Below, piece by piece: positions 11,101 through 24,885 of a stretch of 64,000 nucleotides of DNA. Position 1 is the first letter of the stretch. Each line of letters starts with the position of its first letter. Position numbers and translations under genes: made by a program. The notes beneath the pieces are model-generated. The model ran no database searches. It was not told the origin of the DNA and worked only from the letters and a program-made list of their open reading frames with translations. Location of the stretch: NCBI RefSeq assembly GCF_000001735.4, contig NC_003075.7, forward strand, positions 6,697,001 to 6,761,000. Direction: 5' to 3'. This DNA comes from Arabidopsis thaliana. Lineage: Eukaryota; Streptophyta; Magnoliopsida; Brassicales; Brassicaceae.

Positions 11101-13923
11101 CGAAGAACAGATTTCATCTTTGAAACTGACCTGCAATCTGAATGCTTTCTCTTTAAGCTGATGACACTGGCAACATCTGAATTGGAAATGGCTGCAGTGG
11201 AAAGATCTGGTAAACGCATTACAGTTGCAGATAATGATCAAATTACATTTAGCCATAAAGAGGAAGAAATGAAGGAAGCAGAAGATAAACAGGCGAACAA
11301 AGGGCAGTATGTTACTTACTTTTTTTATCATCTATCGACAGACAATCCTTCTCTACAACAGGGTCTACATTTAACAGAAATAAGGACAAGGCATATTGAG
11401 AATCTTTACGTGTTAAGAAATTACCACCAAATTAACTCTAAGTCAATCAATATACCTGCTCTATTCTCTATGTCTGCAGCAAAAAATGGTTGATCTGAAT
11501 CAGAAGATAGTCTTGATGATATATCATGTGGTAAGGACTGGTTGAGTTCCGATTTGACTGCGACCTGCTCTGTATTTTCCTCCCTACAAAGAATTTTAAG
11601 ATGCGAACTATCTGGGTCTCCATCCATTTTAGCTTGAACTGGCAATGGGTTGGTATCACTTGGTCCCATATGAGACTCGTCTCCTTTGACTATTGATACA
11701 ACAAGAGCTGTCTCGCCGTCATCAGCAACTGTAACTGAAAAGTTTCCAGAGTAAACAGCCTCTACTGAGCATCCGCTATTTGTCTTCTCAGAAATATCCA
11801 GGGACTTTCTTGTCTCCATTAGTGAGGTATCAGGTTGTGTCTCCATTGGCGAGGTATCGGGTTCATGTGGTTTTTCATTAGAGAGACATCTGTGGACACA
11901 AAACCAAGGAGGGAAACTATGACAAGATGGCTAAATAAGATAGAGAAAGGAAGAATAATATGTATAGGCATTAGGTTTCACTTAGAATTGGTACAAAGTG
12001 TCTTTACTAGATAAAGATTAAAATAATTTTATGGAAACTCTAATATAAAAATATTTTTGCCTAATAGGCTAATAATTAAAGAAACAATATAATGAAACAA
12101 CGGTGCTGAAGTTGATCAAACCATGGATTAAGCAATCATAGGTAGTCAATACGCCAACGAAACCTACCTCGGACATACCCATGTATCCTCAGATGCATTT
12201 TCCACGTCAAAACCCACACAAATAGCATGATACCTGTTAGCACAGTTGAAAGCAACAGTCAGAAGCTAATTTGAAAGAATGCTGTAATGATGAACAATCT
12301 AAAACAATACGAAGTACACAAAAGCAAGTACATATAAAAGATTGAAAAGGCTAGTATCTTTGCCATTTACATTTCATATTACAAAATTCCTTCATGTGAT
12401 AGACTGATAGTGATAGCATTTAGAAACCGGTAGCACAACTAAGCTTTAGACACAAAATCCATCTAAAAGCATGGTAGACACAAACATTATGGCACTGTAA
12501 CAACAAGGCAAGCTCCAGAAGTTCACCAGCAATGAATTAGTGATAGAAAAAAGAGGTAAAAACAACAATCACGACAATGTACAAAAAAAAAAACCATAGA
12601 TAAAGTCAACAGGTAATAATAGTTACCACATATCACACGAATCACAAGCAATTGATGTATCAAGGTTTGAATCCCCTTCAATGTAACTGAAAGTGTTACG
12701 AATCTTGCAAAGATCTCCATCTAAACAGACAACTGCCTACAAAATGATTAGGAAAGCTTAATGTACTTTGTAGTAACTAGGAAAACCCATATATGATATA
12801 CTTACATTTTCATCAATATAGTGTGTATCGTCAATATAGTGTGACGGAGAAGAGACGACATCAGTCTCCTCCTCAATGCAGCAATCTTCATCTCTGCATG
12901 TATTGCTTAGTTTAACGTCAGCAGATCACAACAGTTTTTAGCAAATACAGAAACATATGGTACACATGACATCTATCACATTTTAAATCACTTGATTATA
13001 CTATGCCACTTAATATAAATTTATCATTATAGGCCACAAATAATTGAGGACAAAGAGACCGCTCAGATAGTTCAGGCAAGCAAACTTTATCACAACAACA
13101 AACACAAGGAAAAAAATAGTACCCTGATACCAAATCCTCATCGACCTTGCTGCTTTCACCTGAATCAAACACCTTCATAATCAAAACAAAAACTCATTAT
13201 TCCTAAACTCAAAAGTTCTACTTACAAAAATCATGACAAATGTTCAGATAAAACAAAACAAAAAACAAATATGAGACATCTTACAGGGACACATGTAATC
13301 AACTGAAACTCTCTCTGACATAGAGGGCAGAGGTTCATAATCGTAGACCAATTATCAATGCATTCAAAGCAGAACCTGAAATTTAACAGACATAGACACA
13401 AATTACCAGACTGCTCCTTAACAAACACCCATAGCAACTTTGCAATATTTAAAGACAATGAAAAGCGAAAACAAGCTTTTACCAGTGCTGACAGCAATCA
13501 AGAACGCCTCTATCAATAATTATATCCATGCAAATTCCACATCTTTCCCCTTCAATTTCAGTCATACCCTGTTCAAAGAAATTAAAATCAACACTGAGAA
13601 GCAATAATGCACAAACACAGTTTATTAAAATCTCATCCTTGAGATTAAAAACCACATATGTTCCAGGAAACGTGACACAAACTAAATGAAATGGTTGACA
13701 TAGCAACTTATGTTCATGATTCTAACTATAAAGCTACATAAACAACCATTTTCACCGGAAATTACAAGTTTTAAAGCTCCAGGCTCGAAATGAAAAAGGT
13801 AAACCCATGATTAGTTCAACCAAAAGAAAAATAGCCCAGAAAGTACAATTTTACACTAACATTATGTTCAACTTCAACAGCTTCATCTTCAACCAAGTTA
13901 CTAGCGTCAAAATCGAGCTCCAT
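8178..13923 (-). CDS. large RING + PHD protein, PHRF1-like
   Basis: Thirteen exons: 13923-13861, 13568-13483, 13375-13285, 13172-13123, 12893-12806, 12736-12627, 12233-12168, 11889-11456, 11206-11131, 11018-9929, 9841-9767, 9541-8495, 8408-8178. They total 3507 nt, 1168 residues, with canonical splice sites and one frame throughout. Residues about 31-72 form a RING (CGICMDI ... CCQHWFCFEC ... CPLC). About 129-187 is a PHD finger (CLDGDLC ... CDSCDMWYHAIC ... WVCPRC). A long charged middle follows, with a GE dipeptide run near 980-995. The last 76 residues ([20 protein letters not shown], then [14 protein letters not shown]) resemble the C-terminal domain of animal PHRF1, which binds the phosphorylated RNA polymerase II tail. 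The likely role is a nuclear, transcription-linked ubiquitin ligase and histone reader (inference). The locus may be annotated as two genes (recalled At4g10940 and At4g10930). Frame continuity favours one. Confidence 0.85.
8789..8834. repeat. coding hexanucleotide microsatellite (GE run)
   Basis: Perfect ccttct repeats on the + strand encode alternating Gly-Glu on the minus strand within exon 12 of the RING-PHD gene. Length changes in multiples of six keep the frame, so it is a candidate for natural length variation. Confidence 0.9.
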
Positions 13924-14501
13924 TTCCTTCGTCACAAAGATGATCAGAGATGAAATCGATTTCCTGTAACAAGAACGACGCGTGAGAACAAAAAATCGAG
14001 GCGAAATTTTTGTAAACCCAAAGCCTACCTACCTCGGATCAAAAACCTACGAAGAAGCTGAGAGAAAAAAATCTCAGAACCCTTGATGAAATTGAAAAAA
14101 AAGGCGAAGCAGCTTCCAAGGGCAAAATTGGAAAAATTACGAGAGGGTGGAGATGACGTCACCTCTTTAGGCCAAGATTTTTGTTTTAGAAACTTTGATG
14201 AGAAAAGAATTGAAATTATGTCTTCGTCTCCCTGAAGATGAAATTTTCCATTTATAAACCACACGTGCTTTTTATGGGTCGAATCTCTTAACTTTCTGTT
14301 TCATGTGGGCCATTTACGTAAATACATTGAGCCCAACTTTGTAAAACATTTATCCTTTTTCTTCTCTAACCCCGTACTTTCTTTCTTTAGCATAAAAGAC
14401 CTATAGTTTTCCTTTATGTACCATGGACCAAACATCAAAATTGCAAAGTTCATTTACAATTTACTATGTTTTTTATGTACATTTTTATCCTCTCAGCTGA
14501 T
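13924..14501. other. intergenic: RING-PHD 5' side and GDSL 3' side
   Basis: Probable promoter and 5' UTR of the minus-strand RING-PHD gene (leader intron possible), then the 3' end of the GDSL gene. A cacgtg G-box core lies near 14262. No additional gene is seen. Confidence 0.5.
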
Positions 14502-16512
14502 TTAAGAATGAAGCATAGTTTCTAGGTTAGTAGGGTAACACATGTCCACGTGGCGACCATTCCATACATTGTCGGCTAGAATGGCGTTAACGGCGTCTGT
14601 AGGATGAAACTGGTCCCACCAGAGGTGACCGGAGGCGTCAGAGCAAGCCATCTCCGGCGAGATGCATGGAAGCCATCCTTTGTACCTCCCTAGCCCACAA
14701 CACGCATCTGTCGTCTCATTAAAACCTGTCCACACCACAATACACACACAACTAAGATTCAACAAGACTCTTGACAAGTTACTTTCACACTTGAAGATGA
14801 TCAGAAAACTCTATATATCACTCTCAGAAGACTATGTTTGAGTTCCAAGATACTGCTATGGGATTATAATGCTATGTTGTTACTTGTTACCAGTCACAGT
14901 CTTTTTGTGAATTGAGAATTGACATAGAAGTGGTGCTTACCGTAGTGTTGGTGGTTCCTGAGAATGTCCATAGCGCTTTGGAACACGTCACAGTAGATAA
15001 TGGATGCCCCTGGAAGCTCACGGTTGAGTTTATCTACAGTGTATCTCATGACAAAGTTGGATTCCATGATCATGCTGTTCACTTCTTCTGCACATTCTCC
15101 GTTCTGGCTTCTGTATTTCCACATGTAGTATGGTGCACAGCCAATAGGTGGCAGTCCCATCACCACCATCCTCCTCACCTTGACATTGTACAAGGTCTGT
15201 GAAACAAACATAATACTTCTCTTATTAGGCCATCAATATGCAGCTAAATGAAGAGGCAACTACTATAACTCAATCATGTTTAGGCTATCAATATGCAGCT
15301 TAATGAGCTTTATGCTCTCTACAACTATACAAACCAGAGATCCAAAACAGAAAAAAGGGTTGTGATTTGATCTTCATAAAGGCAACGTTTTGTGTACTAA
15401 TCAAGATGTCTCACTTATACTAACTATACTAACTCAGAATCATACTTGTCTGTCCCCTATAAACTCTTTACCAAGAGAAAACGTATAAAGATTGATTAGA
15501 GGTCTAACCTTGAGCTCCTGTCTCATATTAGAAGCCAAGAACTGATTAAAATTCCATGGAGTATAGAGATTCTGCACATTGGAGATGTTTCTGATGTAGA
15601 AATGTATGTAATCATTCACTCCAATCGATATGTAGAAAACCGAGTTTGACACTAAACGTTCCGAAGCTTTCTCCCCAATACTCAGTATCATCTGCTGAAA
15701 CGTATCAACAAACTGCTCAACTTGCATCGCAAATGAAACCCGCTGGCCCTGCAACAACAAAAATTCCCCCACAGGATTGAAAAAGCTGAAAGATGGTATA
15801 CAGAAAATGAACTCAAAAGACTCTGAAAAACTGAGTATTACCAATTCAGATCCACTTGATAAGATGATTCCAGCACCAGCTGATGCATAGTTTACTCCTT
15901 GAAACATGTCTTCAACAGTCCCAGTTTGTCCAAGATAGCTAGGAACGAATGGTAAGCCTAAACGATCAGCTGTTCACAAGATTTTCAATGGACAACAAAA
16001 AACGAATGATTCAACATTTCCTCAATGAATTTGTTCCTCTCAATTGTATAAAGAATCGAACACAAGAAGTCAACATTTTCGCTTACACTTCTAAGAATCA
16101 ACTGGGACTATAATCAATATCCAGAAACTGGGGAAGAATTGTAACCTAGATAATCAACTGGGATTCTTCCATTGCAAAACCTTCCCGTTGGTTGATGCGT
16201 ATCGAAATCGCGACCGTAGGGAAGCCGATCTGCTCTCGCTAAGGTTCCAAGAAAGTTATTGGTTCCGCTATCGACTGAGGAATCTCCGAAAACGAACAAC
16301 GCCGGTACAAATGGCAAAGACGGCTTCACCGTCGGAGATTGTGCTCTGCGCGACGGCGATGGAGGTAAAAACGGCGGAATCGAAGGCTGAAACGTAGAAA
16401 TCGAAGGATAAATCGGCGAGATTCTTGTAGTTAAGTGATGATCGGCGATCAATTTGGGTCTCGTGAAGATTATCAGAAGAGAGAAAACAAGAACGAGAAG
16501 CTTGATCGACAT
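14502..16512 (-). CDS. GDSL-type SGNH esterase/lipase
   Basis: Five exons: 16512-16146, 15957-15842, 15748-15509, 15196-14941, 14725-14502. They total 1203 nt and 400 residues, a normal length for the plant family after allowing for a longer N-terminal region. A hydrophobic N-terminus ([13 protein letters not shown]) is a likely signal peptide, followed by a proline/serine-rich stretch (about 31-66). Block I is [14 protein letters not shown] with the catalytic Ser near 78. Block II is [11 protein letters not shown], block [12 protein letters not shown], and block [11 protein letters not shown] with Asp364 and His367 of the triad. The protein is expected to be secreted or wall-located and to cleave ester bonds, with the substrate unknown. 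Recalled as At4g10950. No damage seen. Confidence 0.92.
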
Positions 16513-16599
16513 TGAGAAAGTGCGCGGGAAAATGTGCAGATGCTCTGCGAGGTTTTACAGAGATAAAGTGAAACGTCGTCGTCTTATTGATCAAGAGAC

Positions 16600-16607
16600 T
16601 ATATATA
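16600..16607 (-). promoter_or_regulatory. TATA box of the GDSL gene
   Basis: tatatata, read as TATATATA on the minus strand, about 90 bp upstream of the GDSL start codon at 16512. This is a fitting distance for a short leader. Position and sequence are the only evidence. Confidence 0.45.
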
Positions 16608-16777
16608 AGATTACAACACATTGAACCGGCTAAATTAGAACGTAGACGCCTATTTCCGGTTTATATATACCGACTATAGAGAGACACTTATTTATGATTG
16701 CGATACATTGAACCGTCTAAACCGGAAAGTAAAAGCCTAATACCGGTTAAATCCATTTAAAAAAAAACTGATACAAA

Positions 16778-18402
16778 TCATTTGTACTGGTAAACTTTAG
16801 TCTCAAACTTGTTATCTTCCCTCCACCACTGATGAATCCCATGAGCTTGTTTGAAATCTCTCGAGGAGCTTAAGTTCACCGTCAAAACCGAAGATGGAAT
16901 CAGATGTACCGGCTCTTGTCCTCCTAACAGCATACCGCCCAACGAGTGCTGCGTCGCTACCCGCTCTACAAACCCAATCCCGATTTCTTCCATCTTGTTT
17001 CGGTGCTCAAAGTAACCAACATACTCTGAGCATAAGTGGTCACCAGGGTTGACATACAGCCGCGGGAACCAGTCGGATAAAGCTTCAAATGGATCAGGAG
17101 GTGCGGGTAATGCACGGTCGTTTTGGCTGTAGTGTTGGGTGGCTTTTTTGGCTAGAGCAAGTCCAGCTGTGATCACACTGCCTACATTTTAGATAACATC
17201 TAGGATCAAAGTCAAAACAGAAGTAATGTTAAAGTTTATATCTCTGGTTATGTCACACTTCAAAGCCTAATTTGATCAGTAATATAAAGAATGAAACTGA
17301 AGGGAAGATATAAGTTACTTACCTGCAATGCGTATCCCATGTTTAATCCTCTTATCCTTAATTTTTTCGATAGGGGCAGACAAAAACGGCGGATTGAATG
17401 CGAAACACTCAGGAAAAAACCCGGTTCTAGCGATGGTTTTCCCGGTAAGTAATGCCATAGATGCACCAAGAGAATGACCAGCAAGCCAAACACTAGAACC
17501 ACCAACCGAAGCAACAATGTTTCTCACTGCTTGGATAGCTATCTCAAACCGTGTTGTCGTGTGAAGCCCGTTTCTAATAACATGGATGTCATGCTCGATG
17601 TCACGGGAAATGGAGTCCACTTTTGTAACCGTTCCTCTGAAAGCAATCACAAAACGTGGACTAAATTCCATTGATTTGACGGTTTGAGAGAGCTGTTGCG
17701 GCAGTTTGTACTCATAGATTCCTCCGAAGATAGAGTTATCCGCGTCATCGACAAACTTACGAATGAGGCGGAAATGGAAAAACTCAGACCATATTGGAGA
17801 TAAAGCTAACTCAGGACCTTCTCTTTGTAGCTGACGGTCACGCTCAGCTACATAGATTCCTTGAACCAAAGATCCAGCTACGGATCGTCGATGATGTTCA
17901 TTAGCCCTGCATATTCAAGAACACAAATAAGACAGACGATTTCTTACACAAGTAAATGAAGCATTTTAAACACAAAGGAACAATATTTCAGGTTTTTAAA
18001 CACAAGGGTTAACTCTAAACTCTAAAGTCTATACCAATTGGTGCCAAAACATTAGCTAACTCAACAACATTCTATGAACACAAAGTTTCAGTTTTCGACA
18101 TAACAAAATCTCGAAAATGGAAGTAAATGAAGCATTTTTCACATAAAGGAACAATTTTTCAGGTCTTTTAACACAAGGGTTAGCTCTAAACTAATGGTGC
18201 CAAGACATTAGCTAACTCAACAACATTTCATAAACATAAAGATTCAGTTTTCGACGAAACAAAATCTCGAAAAATGCAAAAGGAGAGTAGAAGTAGTAGA
18301 TGCATACCAATCTATAGATGTTAAGTGTAATGGTCCAGTGAGACTAAAATCATCTCTTTCACTAATCATCATTCCTTTCTCTTCTTCTGTACCACTAAAC
18401 AT
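16778..18402 (-). CDS. alpha/beta-hydrolase, lipase class 3-like (At4g10955 type)
   Basis: Exons 18402-18308, 17906-17323 and 17181-16778 give 1083 nt and 360 residues. The start MFSGTEEEKGMM is the first ATG of the frame. FVIAFRGT supplies an oxyanion-side strand, and VWLAGHSLGASMAL holds the nucleophile elbow GHSLG with the catalytic Ser near 177. NPGDHLCSEY and later histidines could supply Asp and His. No signal peptide or membrane segment is evident, so it is probably cytosolic. I recall the family as 'GDSL esterase/lipase At4g10955-like', a name carried over despite the lipase-3 fold. The substrate is unknown. Intron 1 (17907-18307) contains a tandem duplication. Confidence 0.9.
17950..18280. 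repeat. tandem duplication inside a hydrolase-gene intron
   Basis: Two copies, 17950-18120 and 18121-18280, start with aagtaaatgaagcatttt and end with aaaatctcgaaaa. They share cattagctaactcaacaac. The period is 171 bp, with small indels between copies. The duplication lies wholly within intron 1 of the alpha/beta-hydrolase gene. Confidence 0.9.
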
Positions 18403-19082
18403 ATGGTAATCAAATATTAGTAGTTCAAAATTAGAGACAATAAATCACAAGCTAGCACAAATTTAGTTCTAAATTCAACTAAATTCCCAATCGCGTTATA
18501 ACCCTAACACAAAATTAAAACAAACTCATTCAAAGAAATGATTTTGTAAACAACCCAACACACACAAAATCATTCTAAATTAATGATAATGTCAAATTTA
18601 TAATCAAATCCAAAACAATCACATAGAAGAAAGATTCGGATTGTGCATAAACTATCAGTGAAAAACAGAATGAGTATAAACGAACCTTAAGAGGTTGATT
18701 CAGATCTGAAGTTTGGTTACTGTCCAGTGTTATGTTTATAAAGAATGAGAAGAAGTGTGTGGGCTCTTGAACTTAAAAGCTTCAGAAAGATACATTTCAA
18801 CTATCACCGAGCTGAAAACGACGTCGTGTCAACCTCAAGGTACTTTTTGCCGTATAGAGCTAAACATTTGCGTTGTAGCTATTCATAACAAATCTTTTTT
18901 GATTATACAAGAACATATCCAAATCAATTACAGACTAAGTATTGATTGTAATAATAATACATAATGTCCCTATATTTCCCTAAAATCTGACTCTTTATTG
19001 TTGTTGTTTTTTCTTGCGGATACTATAATAATTTAGTGTGGAGAAATATGTTTTAGCAAAAGAAGAAAACGATTAAGAAAAG
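18403..19082. other. intergenic: hydrolase 5' side and UGE5 3' side
   Basis: Holds the 5' UTR and promoter of the hydrolase gene (possibly with a leader intron ending near 18686) and the 3' UTR of UGE5. A reading frame at 18755-18964 has no recognisable features. Confidence 0.5.
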
Positions 19083-21472
<2,390 letters not shown>

Positions 21473-22717
21473 TACGAAACAGAAGAAAGGATCTTTGTTT
21501 TTTGGTAAAGGAAAAAGATCAAGAGAAATGTTTTTAGATTGCTTTGTGATCTCCAGCGAAAGAGTGCTTGGAGGTTTTTAATATATAGAATCGGTGATGG
21601 TTACGTGAATAATATGGTTACATTAAACTTAGGCTTAATTTAAAAACGCATGTATTATTACGTTTTCAATTAAGGGAATGGAATAATGAAAATGCCACGT
21701 GGTGGAATATGGTGTGGTTGTGACGAATATACGAGAGTTACAGTTATCGAAACTACTCTTTTCTTGATGAAGCTGGAAATGGTAATTACGGTTTGTTTAT
21801 TAACGGAATCGAAATGAAGCAAAACTGTGGAATTGTTTTTTTTATGTAGAACAAAATCGTGGATCTTTTTTTGACATTTTAAAAAGTAATGTTTTTTTTT
21901 ACGTTACAATGTTATTTTTTCTCTACTTATTTTTTTTTCCTTATCTATCCTATCGGCTGATTCGGTTAGACTCGATAAAAATACACCGAAATATTATAGA
22001 ATGGACTTCTCAAACAAGTAATCAGGTCGTCTGCATTTCTGACTATCAGATAAACCAGGGCCAAAGCCCAACTGACTTCTTTCCAAACAAATGTGTTTTT
22101 GTTTTTAGAGAAAATCGAACTCTGGAAGTTTCACTCTTTACCAAAACTTCCTTTTACCACTAGACTATAGATGCTTGGCTTCTCTAAATGTATTTTCATT
22201 TGTTTTACTCATACTTTATTTTTTTATTTAAATTACTACGGTTCCCGTTTAACCATAAATACACGTTTACTATTCTCTAATTAGGATGACTCCATATCAA
22301 ATTTATGACTCAAAAACAAACCAAACTTGGTCGTTTAGTTTTGTTGAATAAAGATGATTTAGAAACATAGAGAAGTCCAACACTCCTCCAAGCGTCCAAG
22401 GTGTGTGATAGTGTGGGTCACTTTCCACTTGTCGAAGTAAGAGAGGTCCCGAATTAAAAATTTATAGGTGAAGAACAAAGGAGTCAATGTCAAATGCCGA
22501 CCACGCGAGAGAAAATGACCTGAACTGATTTTTTTAACGAAGAGATGAAAGAGTAAAATGGTCAAAACACACTAAGGACAGCCAAGAAAAAGATTCAAGG
22601 TTTTAGAGCTTCACATACGAATGTTCTACACTTGAAACAATGAATCCAAACCAAACTACATAAGTAGCAAATATGTTCACCCTACCCTTGAAACAACACT
22701 ATTCTGCAGGTCATAAA
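21473..22717. other. intergenic: UGE5 promoter and UIEF1 3' side
   Basis: UGE5 promoter and leader at left (an aatatata run near 21579 could be its TATA box on the minus strand). AT-rich spacer follows, then the UIEF1 3' UTR. An ORF at 21909-22163 has no recognisable content. Confidence 0.5.
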
Positions 22718-24885
22718 TCAGTTGGGGAATCTTGTAGCTCTTCTCACCCACGGGACCATCGAACGCTGCTGCTGATGAGATCCAGCTCCATTGTTGCCTA
22801 CATTGCTTCTATTGTCTGCAAACCTTCTCATTCTCATTCTCTCTTCCTTCATGTTTGCAAACCGAGAATCCAGTGTCTGAGGCCATTGCCTTTGCCCTCC
22901 TCCTCCTCCATTTGCCTGCTGCTGCACTATCTTCTCCCTTTGCTGCTGCTGCTGCTGCATGTTTAATAAGCCCATCAATCAATCACTAATAAATCTCTTT
23001 ATGGTTATACATGTAAGCCAGTTTATTGATGCAGCAAACAAAAGATCGAAGGTTTAAGAAGCAGGTCTAATGCAACATAATAGATGGATATGAATAATTA
23101 CCTTTCCGACAAACCCTCTTTGTGAAGCTCTATTCTGAGCTGGTGGAGCAATAAACCTGCACAGAAAGAAAAAAAAAGCTGAAAAACTGATGAAGATCTG
23201 CAGGAACAAGCCACTTATAAAGAACATCAGGAGCCTAGAGTATATCAGCTGAGAATTTGCACCAATAGATCATCGTTCTGATACCAAGTTCTTGATATTA
23301 AACATTTAACTTCTTACCACCATAGAAGGATCTAAGAAGAAAGCCACTAACAGGTTAAAGAAAGAGCCTTTGATAATAGAAAAAGAAACACTTCATGATC
23401 CTAATGCCCTCAGTGCACAAAAAGTATGTAGCCGGCTCATGCAGGATTGAATGAAAGAATACTAAGACACTAACTCCAGTTTCCCGGTAGCTACACGAAA
23501 AAAGGACAATTCTTGCATTTTCCAAATGATTTAGTAGTTAATTGGTCAAGAGTCCGGACAATGCAACTTCTTTAAGACTTTATCAGGAATTAAGAGCAGA
23601 CAGCTCGAAGAATGATCCGTCGCATGTTCAATCATGAAGATCTGAGCATCTGAATCCTCATGCTGTCTTAGTAACCGTGCATCTACCCATTTCAATCTCC
23701 CAACAATAGACCAACTGACTCAAGCTATACTCTTTAGGTCACAACAAGAAGACAGAACTCAACATTTAGGAAGCTGACATGAATGCAACTGAGTTTTAAG
23801 AATTAAGCACGATAACATATTGCACCAATTGGCTAAATCTGATAATTAAAACTGACTTCAAGCAAACTCCAAAACCAATGACCAGAAAAGTCTCTCCTCA
23901 ATCTGAATGAGCTTAAACTCCTTCCTTTATGTCAAACCTACCACCCCATTAAAGTTTAACTCCTCCTCCAAATATCCTCCTTAAACTCAACTAGATGGTT
24001 TTGACTCGCTATTTTGAGCCAGGGTTATACAGTCATCAATCTGATGAGCATCCATCATCCAGGAAGGGAATTACTATGTTTGAAACACGGGTTTGAAACA
24101 CAAGTATACAAACCCGTGTTTCCTTCCATAGACACACCCTATGATAAGCAGCTTAGAAGCTTCTCCTAGTAGCAGAAATAATCGAAGACCATAAAAAGAG
24201 CCCATGTTAACAAACAGATCAGAGAATTATCTGTAGCAATCTAGACCTTGATTGATTCGTATTAGTCATCCTTCCACCATTATAAGGTCTACCACGCGGA
24301 GTAGCAGAAGCGGCTTTACGAGCAACGGTTGTTGTTACAGGAAACTGGTTTCCTTGGAAATTAGACCTCTTCTTAGCAAAAGCACCCTGAAAATATGATA
24401 TAAATCACAACACCACAAAAGAAAAAATCTTCTAAGTGACAGGAAAATGAAGCTTAGACAACAAATTCACCGAGAACACAACAACACTAACCTGTCTAAC
24501 ATCAGACCGAGAGTCCATATAACGCTGTGCTTTCACCGCACTATTCTTCGCAGCACCACTAAATTTCTCCTTTTTATTCTGCTCAAACACAATATGCCAA
24601 ATGTTCAATAAAGAATCAAAGAGAGACATAAAAATGTAAGCTTTAACAAACCAAGTTACTAACCAATACTCTCTGTTTCTTGCCCTTATTCACATTGGTA
24701 TTGCTCTTTTCCATCTTGATAATCTCATCTATACCCACATACAAATGATCATGAAGCTATAAACTAAACAAAGGATACATCTTTATATGAGTAAATAAAT
24801 TAAACATAAACACACCTAAAGACATGTCCATTTTCTTCTCAGTGAGAGCAACAGTCTCCGTAGTAATCGGTTTCTCAGTCGCCAT
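22718..24885 (-). CDS. UIEF1: UAP56-interacting mRNA export factor UIEF1
   Basis: Exons 24885-24816, 24728-24664, 24578-24492, 24386-24247, 23156-23102 and 22954-22718 give 654 nt and 217 residues. The start is MATEKPITTETV. KKMDMSLDEIIKMEK at about 17-31 is a UAP56-binding motif and is split by intron 1. The rest is low-complexity, rich in R, Q, G and N, with a poly-Q/Q-rich start to exon 6 and RMRMRRFADNRSN near the end. This is typical of RNA-binding export adaptors that bridge mRNA and the helicase UAP56 in the nucleus. I recall this gene as UIEF1 (At4g10970), with UIEF2 as its paralogue. Intron 5 is long, about 1.09 kb. The exon 6 acceptor lies in a CAG run, so alternative NAGNAG acceptors are possible. 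Confidence 0.88.
22941..22958. repeat. CAG/CTG run at a splice acceptor
   Basis: Six tandem gct/ctg triplets (CAG on the minus strand) overlap the 3' splice site of UIEF1 exon 6 and encode its poly-Q start. Each CAG is a potential acceptor that would only change the glutamine count. Confidence 0.75.

Noticed and set aside
11421..13923. Separate small RING gene ending near exon 7, with a second gene starting at the ATG at 11846
   Set aside because: Exon 7 donor and exon 8 acceptor join in frame and complete the PHD finger (CPRC is split across them), so a single gene is simpler. Kept open as a finding.
14894..15202. + strand ORF at 14912-15202 over the GDSL gene
   Set aside because: Antisense to GDSL exon 4, which carries the conserved GLPPIGCAP block on the minus strand.
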